In this document: in pieces, positions 42,670-52,500 of the stretch
Layout: every line of letters begins with the position of its first letter
How positions within the stretch are numbered: the first letter of the stretch is position 1
NCBI GenBank assembly: GCA_031553415.1
Contig: JAVBLO010000013.1
Coordinates: forward strand, 62,001-126,000
DNA: 64,000 bases
DNA from: JAIRVZ01 sp031553415
GTDB taxonomy: Bacteria; Bacteroidota; Bacteroidia; Bacteroidales; Azobacteroidaceae
Reading direction: 5' to 3'
Translations under genes and position numbers: made by a program
Notes under the pieces: model-generated
Told to the model about the DNA's origin: nothing
Databases searched by the model: none
Seen by the model: only the letters and a program-made list of their open reading frames with translations

Positions 42670-45519
42670 TTAATTACAAGCGCATTGTACAGTTACCAGA
42701 TTGCGATCTCCAAAAGCGTTATCCACCCTTGCCACATTTATCCAGAATTTATTTTCTTTCAACCATTCTGCCGGATAAGCAGCTTTACTTCTGGGATAAG
42801 AATGTTTCCATTCATCGGAAGTGACTTCATATTCGGGATGCGGTGCATTAATCAATACATTGTCTTCTTTGGAGGCTACACCTGCAATCACCTCTTCAAT
42901 TTCCTGGCGGATAGTTAACATGGCTTCAATGAAGCGGTTTAATTCAGCTAAACTTTCGCTTTCAGTTGGCTCAATCATTAAAGTGCCATGCACAGGGAAT
43001 GAAAGGGTAGGGGCATGGAACCCAAAATCAATCAGGCGTTTGGCTATGTCTGTTTCAGTGATTCCTGATTTGTCTTTCAATGTGCGGCATTCCAGAATCA
43101 ATTCATGTCCGACTCGTCCGATAGCGCCTTTATAAACAATTCCATACGCACTTTCCAAACATGAAGCAATGTAATTAGCATTTAATATCGCAACTTCAGT
43201 TGCGCGTTTCAAACCTTCAGTGCCCATCATGCGGATATATCCGTAAGTAATAGGTAAAATTCCGGCACTTCCAAATGGAGAAGCGGCAACAGTATTCAAA
43301 TTAGAACCTGTTTTTTCAGGATGATTAGGAAGGAATGGTATTAAATGTGTTGCAACACAAATAGGTCCTTCCCCCGGGCCACCGCCACCATGAGGAATGG
43401 CAAATGTTTTATGTAAATTCAGGTGGCAAACATCAGCCCCGATAAATCCGGGATTGGTTAATCCAACTTGCGCATTCATATTAGCGCCATCCATATATAT
43501 TTGTCCGCCATATTGATGGATAATTTTACAAATATCAATGATTTGTGTTTCAAAAATACCATGGGTTGAAGGATAAGTAATCATCAAAGCAGCCAGATTA
43601 TCTTTGTTTTGTTCTGCTTTCAATTTTAAGTCTTCAACATCGGTATTTCCGAATTCATCACATTTGATAATGATAATTTCAAGTCCGGCACGGGAAGCGC
43701 TCGCAGGATTTGTTCCGTGGGCTGATTCCGGTATTAAAACCAGGTTACGTTGAGGTTGTCCTGTCGATTTCAGATATTCCCGGATAGTTATCAAACCGGC
43801 ATATTCTCCGGCTGCGCCCGAATTGGGTTGGAAACTTACGCCCGGTAATCCGGTGATTTCTCCCAGGTAGGCAGATAGATTTTCTATCAATTCCTGGTAA
43901 CCTTCAGTTTGTTCTTCCGGAGCATAAGGATGTATATTGGCAAGCTGCGGATAATTGAGAGGCAATAATTCAGAAGCTGCATTCAGTTTCATGGTACATG
44001 AGCCCAATGAAATCATGGAATGAGCCAATGAAATATCACGTTTACCTAAACGTTGTATGTAGCGCATCAATTCAGTTTCTGTATGATAAGAATTGAATAC
44101 TTCATGTGTTAAATAATCGCTTGTACGAAAGAATTTATCTTCAAAATGAATTTTTTCAGGAATTTCTTTATTCAATAAATATTCCGTTTCATTTGCCTGG
44201 GAGAAAATATACAACAGGATACCTAAATCGTCAGGCAAAGTAGTTTCATCAATACTGATACCGATTTCCCCCGAATCAAAATAGCGTAGATTTACTTTAC
44301 ATTCAAGAGCAGTTTCCTGTAAAACTTTCATTGAAGCATTCGGCGCCAAAGAAATTTTCAATGTGTCAAAGAAATTTTTATTTTCCTGAGTATAACCCAT
44401 ACGGATTAATTCTTCTGCTAAAAATCCGGCATAAGCATGAACCCTTTTAGCAATATTTTTCAATCCTTGAGGACCATGATACACAGCATAGAAGCTGGTC
44501 ATACTGGCAAGTAATGCCTGCGCCGTACAAATATTGGAAGTTGCTTTTTCACGTTTGATATGTTGTTCGCGTGTTTGCAAGGCCATACGCAAAGCCTGTT
44601 TACCATATGCATCTTTTGAAATGCCGATGATTCGTCCCGGAATGATACGTTTATAATCATCTTTAGCAGCTAAATAAGCGGCAGAAGGTCCACCATAATA
44701 CATCGGAATACCCATGCGTTGAGTACTTCCGAAAACTACATCAGCCCCCCATTCTCCGGGAGGAGTTAATAAGCATAAACTCAGAATATCAGCAGCAACA
44801 GCAACTTTAGCACCCACAGCTTTTGCTTTTTTAACAAATCTGGAATAATCCTCAATGCTTCCGTTGGCATTTGGATACTGAATAATGGCACCAAAAACTT
44901 TATCTGAAAATTCAAAGGCCTGGTAATCTCCTTTCAATAATTGAATGCCTAAAGGTTTTGTAACTGTTTGCAATACAGCCCAGGTTGATTCGAAAATATT
45001 TTCGTCTACAAAAAGTGTATCCGTACCGGCTTTTATTTGTTCACGGCTCCGTGCATTGAACATCATATTGGCAGCTTCAGCAGCAGCTGTAGCTTCATCC
45101 AGCAAAGAACAATTCGATAAAGGCAGACCAGTTAAATCACTCACCATCGTTTGGAAGTTCAACAAAGCTTCCAGTCTTCCCTGTGAAATCTCTGCCTGGT
45201 AAGGAGTGTAAGATGTATACCATTCTGGGTTTTCAAAAACATTTCGGAGGATAGGAGCCGGAGTTACAGTGTCATACCAGCCCATTCCAATATAAGTAGT
45301 GAAAATGTCGTTTTTAGAAGCTAATTCTGCGATATGTTCGGCATATTCCCGTTCCGTCATGGCTTCCGGTAATTCTAACTCATGATTTAATCGAATAGGC
45401 TGAGGGATAGTCTGATCTATCAACTTATTCAAATCCGTAACGCCGATTTTTTTCAGCATCACTTGCATGTCTTTTTCTTCAATACCGATATGACGGTCTG
45501 CAAATAGCTCTGTTTTCAT
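42670..45519 (-). CDS. gcvP: Glycine dehydrogenase (decarboxylating), P protein of the glycine cleavage system
   Basis: 949 residues, the full-length single-chain form in which the N- and C-terminal halves of the split P protein are fused. The N-terminus FADRHIGIEEKDMQVMLKKI is the standard start; the PLP lysine is Lys704 in NLHKTFAIPHGGGGPG. It decarboxylates glycine and passes the aminomethyl group to lipoylated GcvH. gcvT and gcvH are not in the window, so the system is dispersed, as is common in Bacteroidota. The upstream hydrolase gene ends 3 bases before its ATG. Confidence 0.97.
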   Translation of the reverse strand: MKTELFADRHIGIEEKDMQVMLKKIGVTDLNKLIDQTIPQPIRLNHELELPEAMTEREYAEHIAELASKNDIFTTYIGMGWYDTVTPAPILRNVFENPEWYTSYTPYQAEISQGRLEALLNFQTMVSDLTGLPLSNCSLLDEATAAAEAANMMFNARSREQIKAGTDTLFVDENIFESTWAVLQTVTKPLGIQLLKGDYQAFEFSDKVFGAIIQYPNANGSIEDYSRFVKKAKAVGAKVAVAADILSLCLLTPPGEWGADVVFGSTQRMGIPMYYGGPSAAYLAAKDDYKRIIPGRIIGISKDAYGKQALRMALQTREQHIKREKATSNICTAQALLASMTSFYAVYHGPQGLKNIAKRVHAYAGFLAEELIRMGYTQENKNFFDTLKISLAPNASMKVLQETALECKVNLRYFDSGEIGISIDETTLPDDLGILLYIFSQANETEYLLNKEIPEKIHFEDKFFRTSDYLTHEVFNSYHTETELMRYIQRLGKRDISLAHSMISLGSCTMKLNAASELLPLNYPQLANIHPYAPEEQTEGYQELIENLSAYLGEITGLPGVSFQPNSGAAGEYAGLITIREYLKSTGQPQRNLVLIPESAHGTNPASASRAGLEIIIIKCDEFGNTDVEDLKLKAEQNKDNLAALMITYPSTHGIFETQIIDICKIIHQYGGQIYMDGANMNAQVGLTNPGFIGADVCHLNLHKTFAIPHGGGGPGEGPICVATHLIPFLPNHPEKTGSNLNTVAASPFGSAGILPITYGYIRMMGTEGLKRATEVAILNANYIASCLESAYGIVYKGAIGRVGHELILECRTLKDKSGITETDIAKRLIDFGFHAPTLSFPVHGTLMIEPTESESLAELNRFIEAMLTIRQEIEEVIAGVASKEDNVLINAPHPEYEVTSDEWKHSYPRSKAAYPAEWLKENKFWINVARVDNAFGDRNLVTVQCACN

Positions 45520-45522
45520 AAA

Positions 45523-46161
45523 TTATATCAAAAATGGATTATTTAATTTTTCTTTTTTTATGGTTGTTGCAGGACCATGTCCAGGATAAACAACAGTATC
45601 TTCCCGCAATGTTAGCAATTTATTTTTAATTCCGGAAATAAGTTTCATGTGATTACCTCCTTCCCATAAGTCAGAACGACCGACACTCCCTTCAAACAAA
45701 ATGTCTCCCGAAAACAAGATTTTGTCTTTTACTGAATAGAAACAAATTCCTGCCGGAGAATGTCCGGATATTAAAATTGTCTTTAATTCCGTATTTCCGA
45801 AAGAAATGATATCTCCTTCTTCAATGTACTTAATGGAACTATAATTTCCGGCCTCCACTTTCATCCCAAAGAAAGCTGCTTGTTTTTCCAGGTCAGGTAA
45901 TTGTTCTTCCAATTGGTGATATTCAGGAGCCAGGCCATAAGTGTCGTATATGAATTTGTTACCGAAAGAATGGTCTAAATGCAAATGAGTATTCAACAAA
46001 TGTTTTAATGATAAACCCTTTTCCGAAATAAAACTTTTCAGCATTTCTTTTTCTTTCGGGTAATAAGCGCCGCAATCAATAATTACAGCTTCTTTTGTTT
46101 CATCATATAAGATGTATGTGTTTTCTTCAATCGGGTTGAATTCAAATTTTTTTATTTGCAT
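45523..46161 (-). CDS. Metallo-beta-lactamase-fold hydrolase (glyoxalase II-like)
   Basis: 212 residues, no signal peptide. The metal motif is THLHLDH (His59, His61, Asp63, His64), followed by GHSPAGICFY, LFSGDILFEGSVGRSDLWEG and YPGHGPATT, all typical of the GloB-like branch that cleaves thioesters such as hydroxyacylglutathione. Many small relatives in anaerobes act on other thiols, so the exact substrate is open. Directly upstream of gcvP and co-oriented with it. Confidence 0.82.
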   Translation of the reverse strand: MQIKKFEFNPIEENTYILYDETKEAVIIDCGAYYPKEKEMLKSFISEKGLSLKHLLNTHLHLDHSFGNKFIYDTYGLAPEYHQLEEQLPDLEKQAAFFGMKVEAGNYSSIKYIEEGDIISFGNTELKTILISGHSPAGICFYSVKDKILFSGDILFEGSVGRSDLWEGGNHMKLISGIKNKLLTLREDTVVYPGHGPATTIKKEKLNNPFLI

Positions 46162-46187
46162 AATACAATATTTGAAATTTGAACAGA

Positions 46188-46313
46188 GGGTATGTCAAAA
46201 GTAACAAATGTGCGTTTTGTTATTGCGGGCTTGACCAGCAATCTTTTCATTTCCAACGTTCATTTTCAGAGGATTCCGGCTCAAGGCCGGGATGACAGGC
46301 TCCTGACATAACC
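46188..46313. repeat. Intergenic repeat element with terminal inverted ends and two hairpin words
   Basis: About 126 bases between rsmG and the hydrolase gene. The ends GGTATGTCA (46189-46197) and TGACATAACC (46304-46313) are near-complementary. Inside are ATTGCGGGCTTGACC (46222-46236) and GGATTCCGGCTCAAGGCCGG (46271-46290), both familiar cores of dispersed bacterial intergenic repeats; CCGGCTCAAGGCCGG is a hairpin. G+C is higher than around it. It looks like a small non-autonomous repetitive element. Confidence 0.6.
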
Positions 46314-46315
46314 TT

Positions 46316-46936
46316 TTATTTTGGTAAATATATAATTTTTTTTGTTTTGAAATATTCTTCTTTAAAATAGTCGCTTAAATTATATTCTACGACTTTATTT
46401 TTGTAGGGTTGTAGTTCGTGCTGAAGCTCCCCTCCTTTCAAACAAAGAAATCCGTTTGGAAGAGCATTTTGCTGTTCCTTGATGATATTTTTCTTTGATA
46501 TCTTTACCAAATCAGGCATTGGCATTACTGCCCTGCTTACCACAAAGTCGAATTCACGTTTTTCATCTTCAACCCTGCAATGACGGCATTCCACATTTTT
46601 CAAGCCTATCGTTGATGCTATATTTTCCGCTACCTTTACTTTTTTACCAATGCTATCCACCAGCAAAAACCAGGCTTTGGGAAACATAATGGCCAGAGGG
46701 ATTCCAGGAAAACCACCTCCTGTTCCGACATCTAAAATAGCTGAATCGTCTGTAAAACGAATTACTTTGGCAATGCCTAATGAATGTAATATGTGCTTTT
46801 CGTATAAATTTTCTATATCTTTCCGGGATATCAGATTGATTTTACTATTCCAATCAACATACAAATCATATAAAGATTCAAATTGTTTGATTTGTTTGTC
46901 CGGTAACTCCGAAAAATATTTTTTTATTAGTTCCAT
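46316..46936 (-). CDS. rsmG: 16S rRNA (guanine-N7) methyltransferase RsmG
   Basis: 206 residues, the usual length. The SAM-binding motif is AILDVGTGGGFPGIPLAIMF; the N-terminus QFESLYDLYVDWNSKINLIS and the later DFVVSRAVMPMPDLVKI are family hallmarks. It methylates G527 of 16S rRNA in the 30S decoding region. The start overlaps the end of the DUF3298 gene by 10 bases, so translation is coupled. Downstream it meets the repeat element at 46188. Confidence 0.95.
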   Translation of the reverse strand: MELIKKYFSELPDKQIKQFESLYDLYVDWNSKINLISRKDIENLYEKHILHSLGIAKVIRFTDDSAILDVGTGGGFPGIPLAIMFPKAWFLLVDSIGKKVKVAENIASTIGLKNVECRHCRVEDEKREFDFVVSRAVMPMPDLVKISKKNIIKEQQNALPNGFLCLKGGELQHELQPYKNKVVEYNLSDYFKEEYFKTKKIIYLPK

Positions 46937-47769
46937 AATTCAGTAACAGGACTATTTTCATCTAAATAAATATCAATTTCTTTGTAGGGCAGGAAAACCG
47001 TAGTTTGGCCTACAAAGTAAGGGGCAATTTCATCTTCGTTGAAAAAATAAGTAATGCCTTTGTTGTTCAAAATAAAATTACCATTAGGTAATATTTCGTC
47101 AGTACTGTTGTAGCCTAAATCTTCCAACTGTCCCTCGTTCTTTAAACCGTTTTGCTTTTTTATTTTTTCAACAATTAACCGGGAAATCTGCTTTTGAATA
47201 TTATCTTTGAAAATTTGGTCTTCATTAACTAATAAGCCGGTATTCAAATCAATAACATAAGCGTATAAACCATGGGAAGTTTGACTCCCAGCATAATTCA
47301 CATACCTGACGATAAACGACAGAACGTTATTTTCATTGAATTCGATACTATTGTTTAGCCTGGAAAAAAACAAGCTGTGTTTATTTCTGACATCTTCCTC
47401 TTCTTCAGGATAATTATCTTCGATTACAGTTTCGGTTTCAAACCTTTTAAATTCAGCAATATATTGTTCTGCATACGATGCAATAGCTTGCTCCGGAGTC
47501 ATATATTGAAAATCATCACTGAAAAATTTAGCAATGAATAAAGATTGGATTTTATTCAGCAATGTATCATCGGAACATTTAGAGGGATATATAAAATTAG
47601 CCTCAATGTTACAGCCAGGTTTTAATGAATCGTTGAACAGGTGGTAAGTTTTATTCAATTTCAAAGAATCAAACTCGACAAGGATATTTCTTTCTGCAGT
47701 TTTCCTGCAAGAGGAATACAAACAAGCACAAAGCAAAATCAATAAGTTGGGGTAGATAATACTTTTCAT
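46927..47769 (-). CDS. DUF3298 (RsiV-like) lipoprotein
   Basis: 280 residues with a lipoprotein signal (CLYSSC, Cys21). The region around FIVRYVNYAGSQTSHGLYAY and LLVNEDQIFKD is the DUF4163/DUF3298 pair as seen in the RsiV extracellular domain; the C-terminal FFNEDEIAPYFVGQTTVFLPY completes DUF3298. In RsiV this fold binds lysozyme, but free-standing lipoprotein versions in Bacteroidota have no assigned role. Overlaps the SUI1-family gene by 4 bases (ATGA) and rsmG by 10. Confidence 0.75.
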   Translation of the reverse strand: MKSIIYPNLLILLCACLYSSCRKTAERNILVEFDSLKLNKTYHLFNDSLKPGCNIEANFIYPSKCSDDTLLNKIQSLFIAKFFSDDFQYMTPEQAIASYAEQYIAEFKRFETETVIEDNYPEEEEDVRNKHSLFFSRLNNSIEFNENNVLSFIVRYVNYAGSQTSHGLYAYVIDLNTGLLVNEDQIFKDNIQKQISRLIVEKIKKQNGLKNEGQLEDLGYNSTDEILPNGNFILNNKGITYFFNEDEIAPYFVGQTTVFLPYKEIDIYLDENSPVTELWN

Positions 47770-48110
47770 ATTACACGGGTATTTATATATCCTTCTTTTT
47801 GCAGGATTTCCAATAGTTTATTCCTGAAATCACCTTGTATTATTATTTCGCCATCCTTGGCAGAACCGCCTACACCACATTTGACTTTAAGCATTTTCCC
47901 TAAAGTTTGTAAATCCTCTTCCTTTCCCGTAAATCCGGTTATTAAAGAAACCATTTTACCACCACGATTCCGCTTGTCTAAAGAAATTCTCAGCAGTTGC
48001 TTTTCTTTGGGAAGCGTATCCGGTTCCTCTTCTTTATCTGTTTCATACCGGAAATCCGGATTAGTAGAATATACAACATTCAAGCGATCTTTCCAATCAT
48101 TGTTTTTCAT
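47766..48110 (-). CDS. SUI1/YciH-family translation factor
   Basis: 114 residues. The C-terminal ~80 residues are the SUI1/eIF1 domain: GGKMVSLITGFTGKEEDL, then KCGVGGSAKDGEIIIQGD and the end LLEILQKEGYINTRVI. Relatives help ribosomes check the start codon (eIF1) or act in ribosome rescue (YciH/DENR-like); the bacterial role is less certain. First gene of a coupled three-gene unit with the DUF3298 lipoprotein and rsmG. Confidence 0.88.
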   Translation of the reverse strand: MKNNDWKDRLNVVYSTNPDFRYETDKEEEPDTLPKEKQLLRISLDKRNRGGKMVSLITGFTGKEEDLQTLGKMLKVKCGVGGSAKDGEIIIQGDFRNKLLEILQKEGYINTRVI

Positions 48111-48130
48111 ATGATTCTGTATTTTCGATT

Positions 48131-48138
48131 CAAAAATA
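48131..48138 (-). promoter_or_regulatory. Putative -7 element for the SUI1-DUF3298-rsmG unit
   Basis: Minus strand TATTTTTG matches TAnnTTTG, 21 bases before ATG 48110. The -33 box is weak. Confidence 0.4.
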
Positions 48139-48193
48139 ATGCATTTTTACACAACTTTTGCATAAATTCGTTTTAATATTTTATGATTTCATA

Positions 48194-48201
48194 TATCTTT
48201 G
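48194..48201 (+). promoter_or_regulatory. Putative -7 element for the rex-FAH-por operon, with possible Rex half-site
   Basis: TATCTTTG (48194-48201) matches TAnnTTTG. It overlaps TTGTGAA (48199-48205), which equals one half of the Rex operator (TTGTGAA-N4-TTCACAA); the other half, TTCACA, occurs only at 48231-48236, so the site is not canonical. Confidence 0.4.
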
Positions 48202-48239
48202 TGAACTTTAATAATTTATACTGACGATAATTCACAGGG

Positions 48240-48884
48240 ATGATAAAACCAACGGAAAGACAAGGAGCAAAAATACCGGAACCGACGTTGCGTCGTTTAC
48301 CGTGGTATTTGGCTTTTGTAAAATTATTAAAAAAACGGGGAGAAACTCTTGTTTCATCCACTCAGATAGCAAAGGAAATAAGTGTTGATTCATCCCAGGT
48401 TGCTAAAGATTTGTCTTTCATCAATGTTGTTGGTAAAACAAGAGTGGGTTATGATATTGATGCACTAATTAAAATGCTGGAAGATTTTTTAGGCTTTACC
48501 TCTTCTCACAAAGCGTTTTTGTTTGGAGTCGGGAGTTTGGGAGCTTCTTTATTGCATGATTCCGGTTTGAATCAGTATGGATTAAATGTGGTTGCCGGAT
48601 TTGATGTTGATTCTAAGGTAATTGGAACATCAATCAATGGTATTCCGATTTATGATATTGCTAAATTTCCTGAAATCCACAAAAAAATGAATGCTAAAAT
48701 CGGGATATTGACGGTGCCGGTTGATAATGCTCAAAAGGTAGCAGATACTATGATAGCAGGAGGCATTAAAGCTGTTTGGAATTTCACACCGTTCCGCATT
48801 AGGGTGCCTGAGAATATTGTAGTACAAAATACGTCAATTTACGCACACCTGGCAGTTATGTTCAATCGTTTGAATTCTATTTGA
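48240..48884 (+). CDS. rex: Redox-sensing transcriptional repressor Rex
   Basis: 214 residues. N-terminal winged helix (EPTLRRLPWYLAFVKLLKKR, SSTQIAKEISVDSSQVAKDL) and a Rossmann domain with LFGVGSLGASLLHD, VVAGFDVDSKVIGTSINGIP and the end PENIVVQNTSIYAHLAVMFN. Rex binds DNA when the NADH/NAD+ ratio is low and leaves it when NADH rises, controlling fermentation and anaerobic genes. It heads a plus-strand set of six genes with gaps of 12 bases or less up to porU; a possible own half-site lies in its leader. Confidence 0.95.
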   Translation: MIKPTERQGAKIPEPTLRRLPWYLAFVKLLKKRGETLVSSTQIAKEISVDSSQVAKDLSFINVVGKTRVGYDIDALIKMLEDFLGFTSSHKAFLFGVGSLGASLLHDSGLNQYGLNVVAGFDVDSKVIGTSINGIPIYDIAKFPEIHKKMNAKIGILTVPVDNAQKVADTMIAGGIKAVWNFTPFRIRVPENIVVQNTSIYAHLAVMFNRLNSI

Positions 48885-48896
48885 ATTTAGAAAATT

Positions 48897-49514
48897 ATGA
48901 AGATTATCTGTGTTGGCATGAATTATGCCGATCACAATAAGGAAATGAAAAACACACCGGTTAATGAGGAACCTACTATCTTCATGAAGCCGGATTCTTC
49001 CTTACTGAAAGATGGAAAGCCGTTCTATTTGCCGGATTTTTCTTCCGAAATTCATTATGAAACTGAAATTGTAGTGAAAATTAACCGGTTGGGAAAAAAT
49101 ATTGGAGAAAGATTTGCACATAGATATTATGATGAAGTCACTGTTGGAATTGATTTTACGGCACGGGATTTGCAGAATAATTTAAGGAAAGCAGGAATGC
49201 CGTGGGAAATATGTAAATCGTTCGATAATTCAGCTGCCATAGGGCAATTTATTCCATTAGCTGATTTGGAAGAAAATATTGATAATTTGTCTTTCAAGTT
49301 AAATATAAATGGTAAGACAGTACAAAATGGGAATACATCTGATATGATTTTTAAGACAAACCGGATTATTGCTTATGTCAGCCGTTTCTTTACTTTGAAA
49401 ATCGGAGATTTATTATACACAGGAACTCCGGCAGGAGTAGGTGTTGTTAATATCAATGACCGTTTAGAGGGCTATATTGGCGAAAAAAAATTACTTGACT
49501 TTAATATAAAATGA
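48897..49514 (+). CDS. Fumarylacetoacetate hydrolase (FAH) family protein
   Basis: 205 residues, the short single-domain form. CVGMNYADHNKEM is the start of the FAH fold; the metal ligands sit in HYETEIVVKI and GIDFTARDLQ, and YTGTPAGVGVVNINDRLEG is the conserved C-terminal loop. Members act on acylpyruvates, oxaloacetate or 2-keto-4-pentenoate; which applies here cannot be told. Its stop overlaps the porU start (ATGA), and it follows rex by 12 bases. Confidence 0.85.
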   Translation: MKIICVGMNYADHNKEMKNTPVNEEPTIFMKPDSSLLKDGKPFYLPDFSSEIHYETEIVVKINRLGKNIGERFAHRYYDEVTVGIDFTARDLQNNLRKAGMPWEICKSFDNSAAIGQFIPLADLEENIDNLSFKLNINGKTVQNGNTSDMIFKTNRIIAYVSRFFTLKIGDLLYTGTPAGVGVVNINDRLEGYIGEKKLLDFNIK

Positions 49515-52500
49515 GAAACATGAAACTACTTCGAGACTTTTTAGCTTTTATCCTGGCCATGACATTTATTATTGTGGGTATCCAAAATAGTTATGGTGTA
49601 GATAATTATACTAATACATCCATTTTAAATGCTTCCGGTAAATGGATCAAAATCAAAGTCGAAGAGAATGCCATTTACAGGTTGACTTACGAAGATTTAC
49701 AATCATGGGGATTAAATCCTGCTAAAACCAAGATTTATGGTTATGGAGGATGGATTTTGAATGAATATTTTTCTACCCAGGTATATATAGATGATTTGCC
49801 TGAAGTTGCTACTTGGGTGAGTGGCGCTGATAATAAATTAGAACAGGGTGAATTTTTACTTTTCTACGGCAGGGGTACTGTTAAATGGAGTTATAATACT
49901 TCAACAAAGGAATATGTACATGAAAATAACCCTTATTCTACTTATGGTGTATATTTCCTGACTGATGCTGTTTCTGGAGAACCCAAAAGAATGGAAACAA
50001 AAACATCGGAAATTACAGCTTCTACAATTTTAACTTCTTATGAAGATTATAAGTTGCATGAAAAAGATGAATATTCTATTGCTAAAACCGGGAGGGAATT
50101 ATATGGGGAAAGTTTTACCGGAAAAAACACTCAGGAATTTCCTTTTTGGATTCCAGGAATAATGAATAATAATGGATTGGTTAGCTTTTCTTTTGCATCA
50201 AAACTAAGTGGAACAAAAGTGTCGTTAAACATAAATGGAGATGCAAATATATTTGAAGTAGCAGTTGATCCTGCGACAAGTAGCTATTCAACAGCTGTAG
50301 CATTTGATAGAATTAAACAAATATGGTCGGGCAACAAGAATGAAAATACAATAGTTCGGGTAAGTCATCCATGTGAAAACAATGGGCCGGCTTATCTTAA
50401 TTACATCCGGCTGAACATGCTTCGGAAACTGGAATATTATGGTGAACTTGAAAACAAGGCTTATACTTTTTTCCGTAATAGTGAGAATCTGACTAAAAAT
50501 GTACAGTATGACATACAAACTACCAATCAAAACCTTCTGATATTTGATGTGACGGGAAATTATGATACAAAAAGAATTCAGACAACTTCATCTGACAATA
50601 TTTTAAGTTTTAAGTCAGAAAGTGGAGAATTGAAAGAATTTGTTATGGTAGATTCTAATTCTAACCGTTTTTCAAAACCTGAAAAAATAAGTGATGTTGT
50701 GTCTCAGAATCTGCATGGTTTAGGTCAGATTGATATGGTTATAATATCTCCGAAAGCATTTGTGTCGGAAGCCGAAAGACTGGCACAAGCCCACAGGGAT
50801 GGTTTCCGGAAATTAAAAGTTGTAGTTGTTACTCCGGAACTAATTTACAATGAGTTTTCATCAGGAACCCCTGATGCAACAGCCTACCGGAGATTTATGA
50901 AAATGTTTTATGACAGGGGAACAAATGACAATGATCGTCCTAAGTATCTTTTATTATTCGGAGATGGAATGTTTGACAATCGATTTTTAGACCCTTCAAC
51001 CAAATCATTTAATAAAGATAACTTTTTGTTGACTTATCAGGTAAAGGAATCCCTGAAAACTGACGAATCATATACTTGTGATGATTATTTTGGCTTGTTG
51101 GATGAAAAAGAAGAAAAAGATGCTAGAGGACTTTACCAATCGTATGGCGCTCAGAAAATTAAATTAGGAATCGGCCGCTTTCCAATACAAAGCATATCTC
51201 AGGCAAAAAATAGCGTAGATAAGGTTCTTTCTTATATGGATAATAAAAACCGGGGTATATGGAAAAATTCATTGGTTTTTGTTGCAGATGATTCTGATTC
51301 TACTGACCCGAATTCATCGTTCACGCTGCATATGAAACAAGCAGATAGCATTGCTTATAATGTTATACAAAAGAATTATCCTGAGTATATGTTGACAAAA
51401 ATATATATGGATGCCTTTAAGCCTGAAAATGTAGGTGGAAGGAAGTCTTTTGATATAGCTAGAAAGAAATTTTTTAATGCTCTTAATGAAGGGTGTTTAA
51501 CTGTTGATTATACGGGTCATGGTGGAAGCACTGGATTAGCTGATGGAATATTAAGCCTTGCAGATATCTCAACCTTGAATTATAAAAACCTTCCTTTATG
51601 GATTACTGCTACTTGCGACTTTGCCATATTTGACGGAATAACTAGCACTGCCGGAGAAAATCTTTTTTTGAGCAATAGTGGTGCTATTGCTTTGTTTACA
51701 AGTACGCGAGTTGTATATGCTCAAGACAATTTGAAGTTAAATTTTGCATTAACTCAGAATTTGTTTGCAAGAAAAAGTGATGGAAGCAGGCCAACATTGG
51801 GAGATGTGATGAAAGAAGCCAAAAATAGTATTGCTCCTAATAATAACAAGATGAATTATATATTATTGGGAGATCCTGCACTGACATTGAATTATCCGGA
51901 ATATAGGATTGAAATACAGAGTATAAATGAACAATTGACAGGTGGCAGTCCGGTTACACTGAAGGCTTTAGAGTCGGTTGAAGTTTCCGGAATCGTAAAA
52001 AATAAAAGTGGACAAATAGATTCTAATTTTAATGGTTTTCTTATGGTGAATGTATTTGATGGAATACAAACCGTACCAACTGTAACTATAGCTTTGGATA
52101 AGGAGAAGAAGCCCTTATATCCTTCTTATTATACGGATTATCCCAATTTAATTGCACCGACTTATTGTAATGTGGTAAATGGAAAATTTAAATTTGATTT
52201 TTCAGTTATGAGAGACATCGCAGACACAAAGAATCTTGCGAAAATGAATTTATATGCTTCAGGAACAAGTTCAAATGTAGATGTTGAGGCTCAAGGATCT
52301 TTTATGAACTATAATATATACGGAACAGCAGATAATGAAATAAATGATAACTTAAGTCCGGAAATCTTAAGTATATATTTGAATGACGAAACATTTGGTC
52401 CCGAAAATAATATAGTTAATCCGACTCCTAATTTTGTTGCCAAAGTTTCTGACGAGTTGGGAATTAATATGTCTGGGGCTGGTATTGGGCATAATATTCA

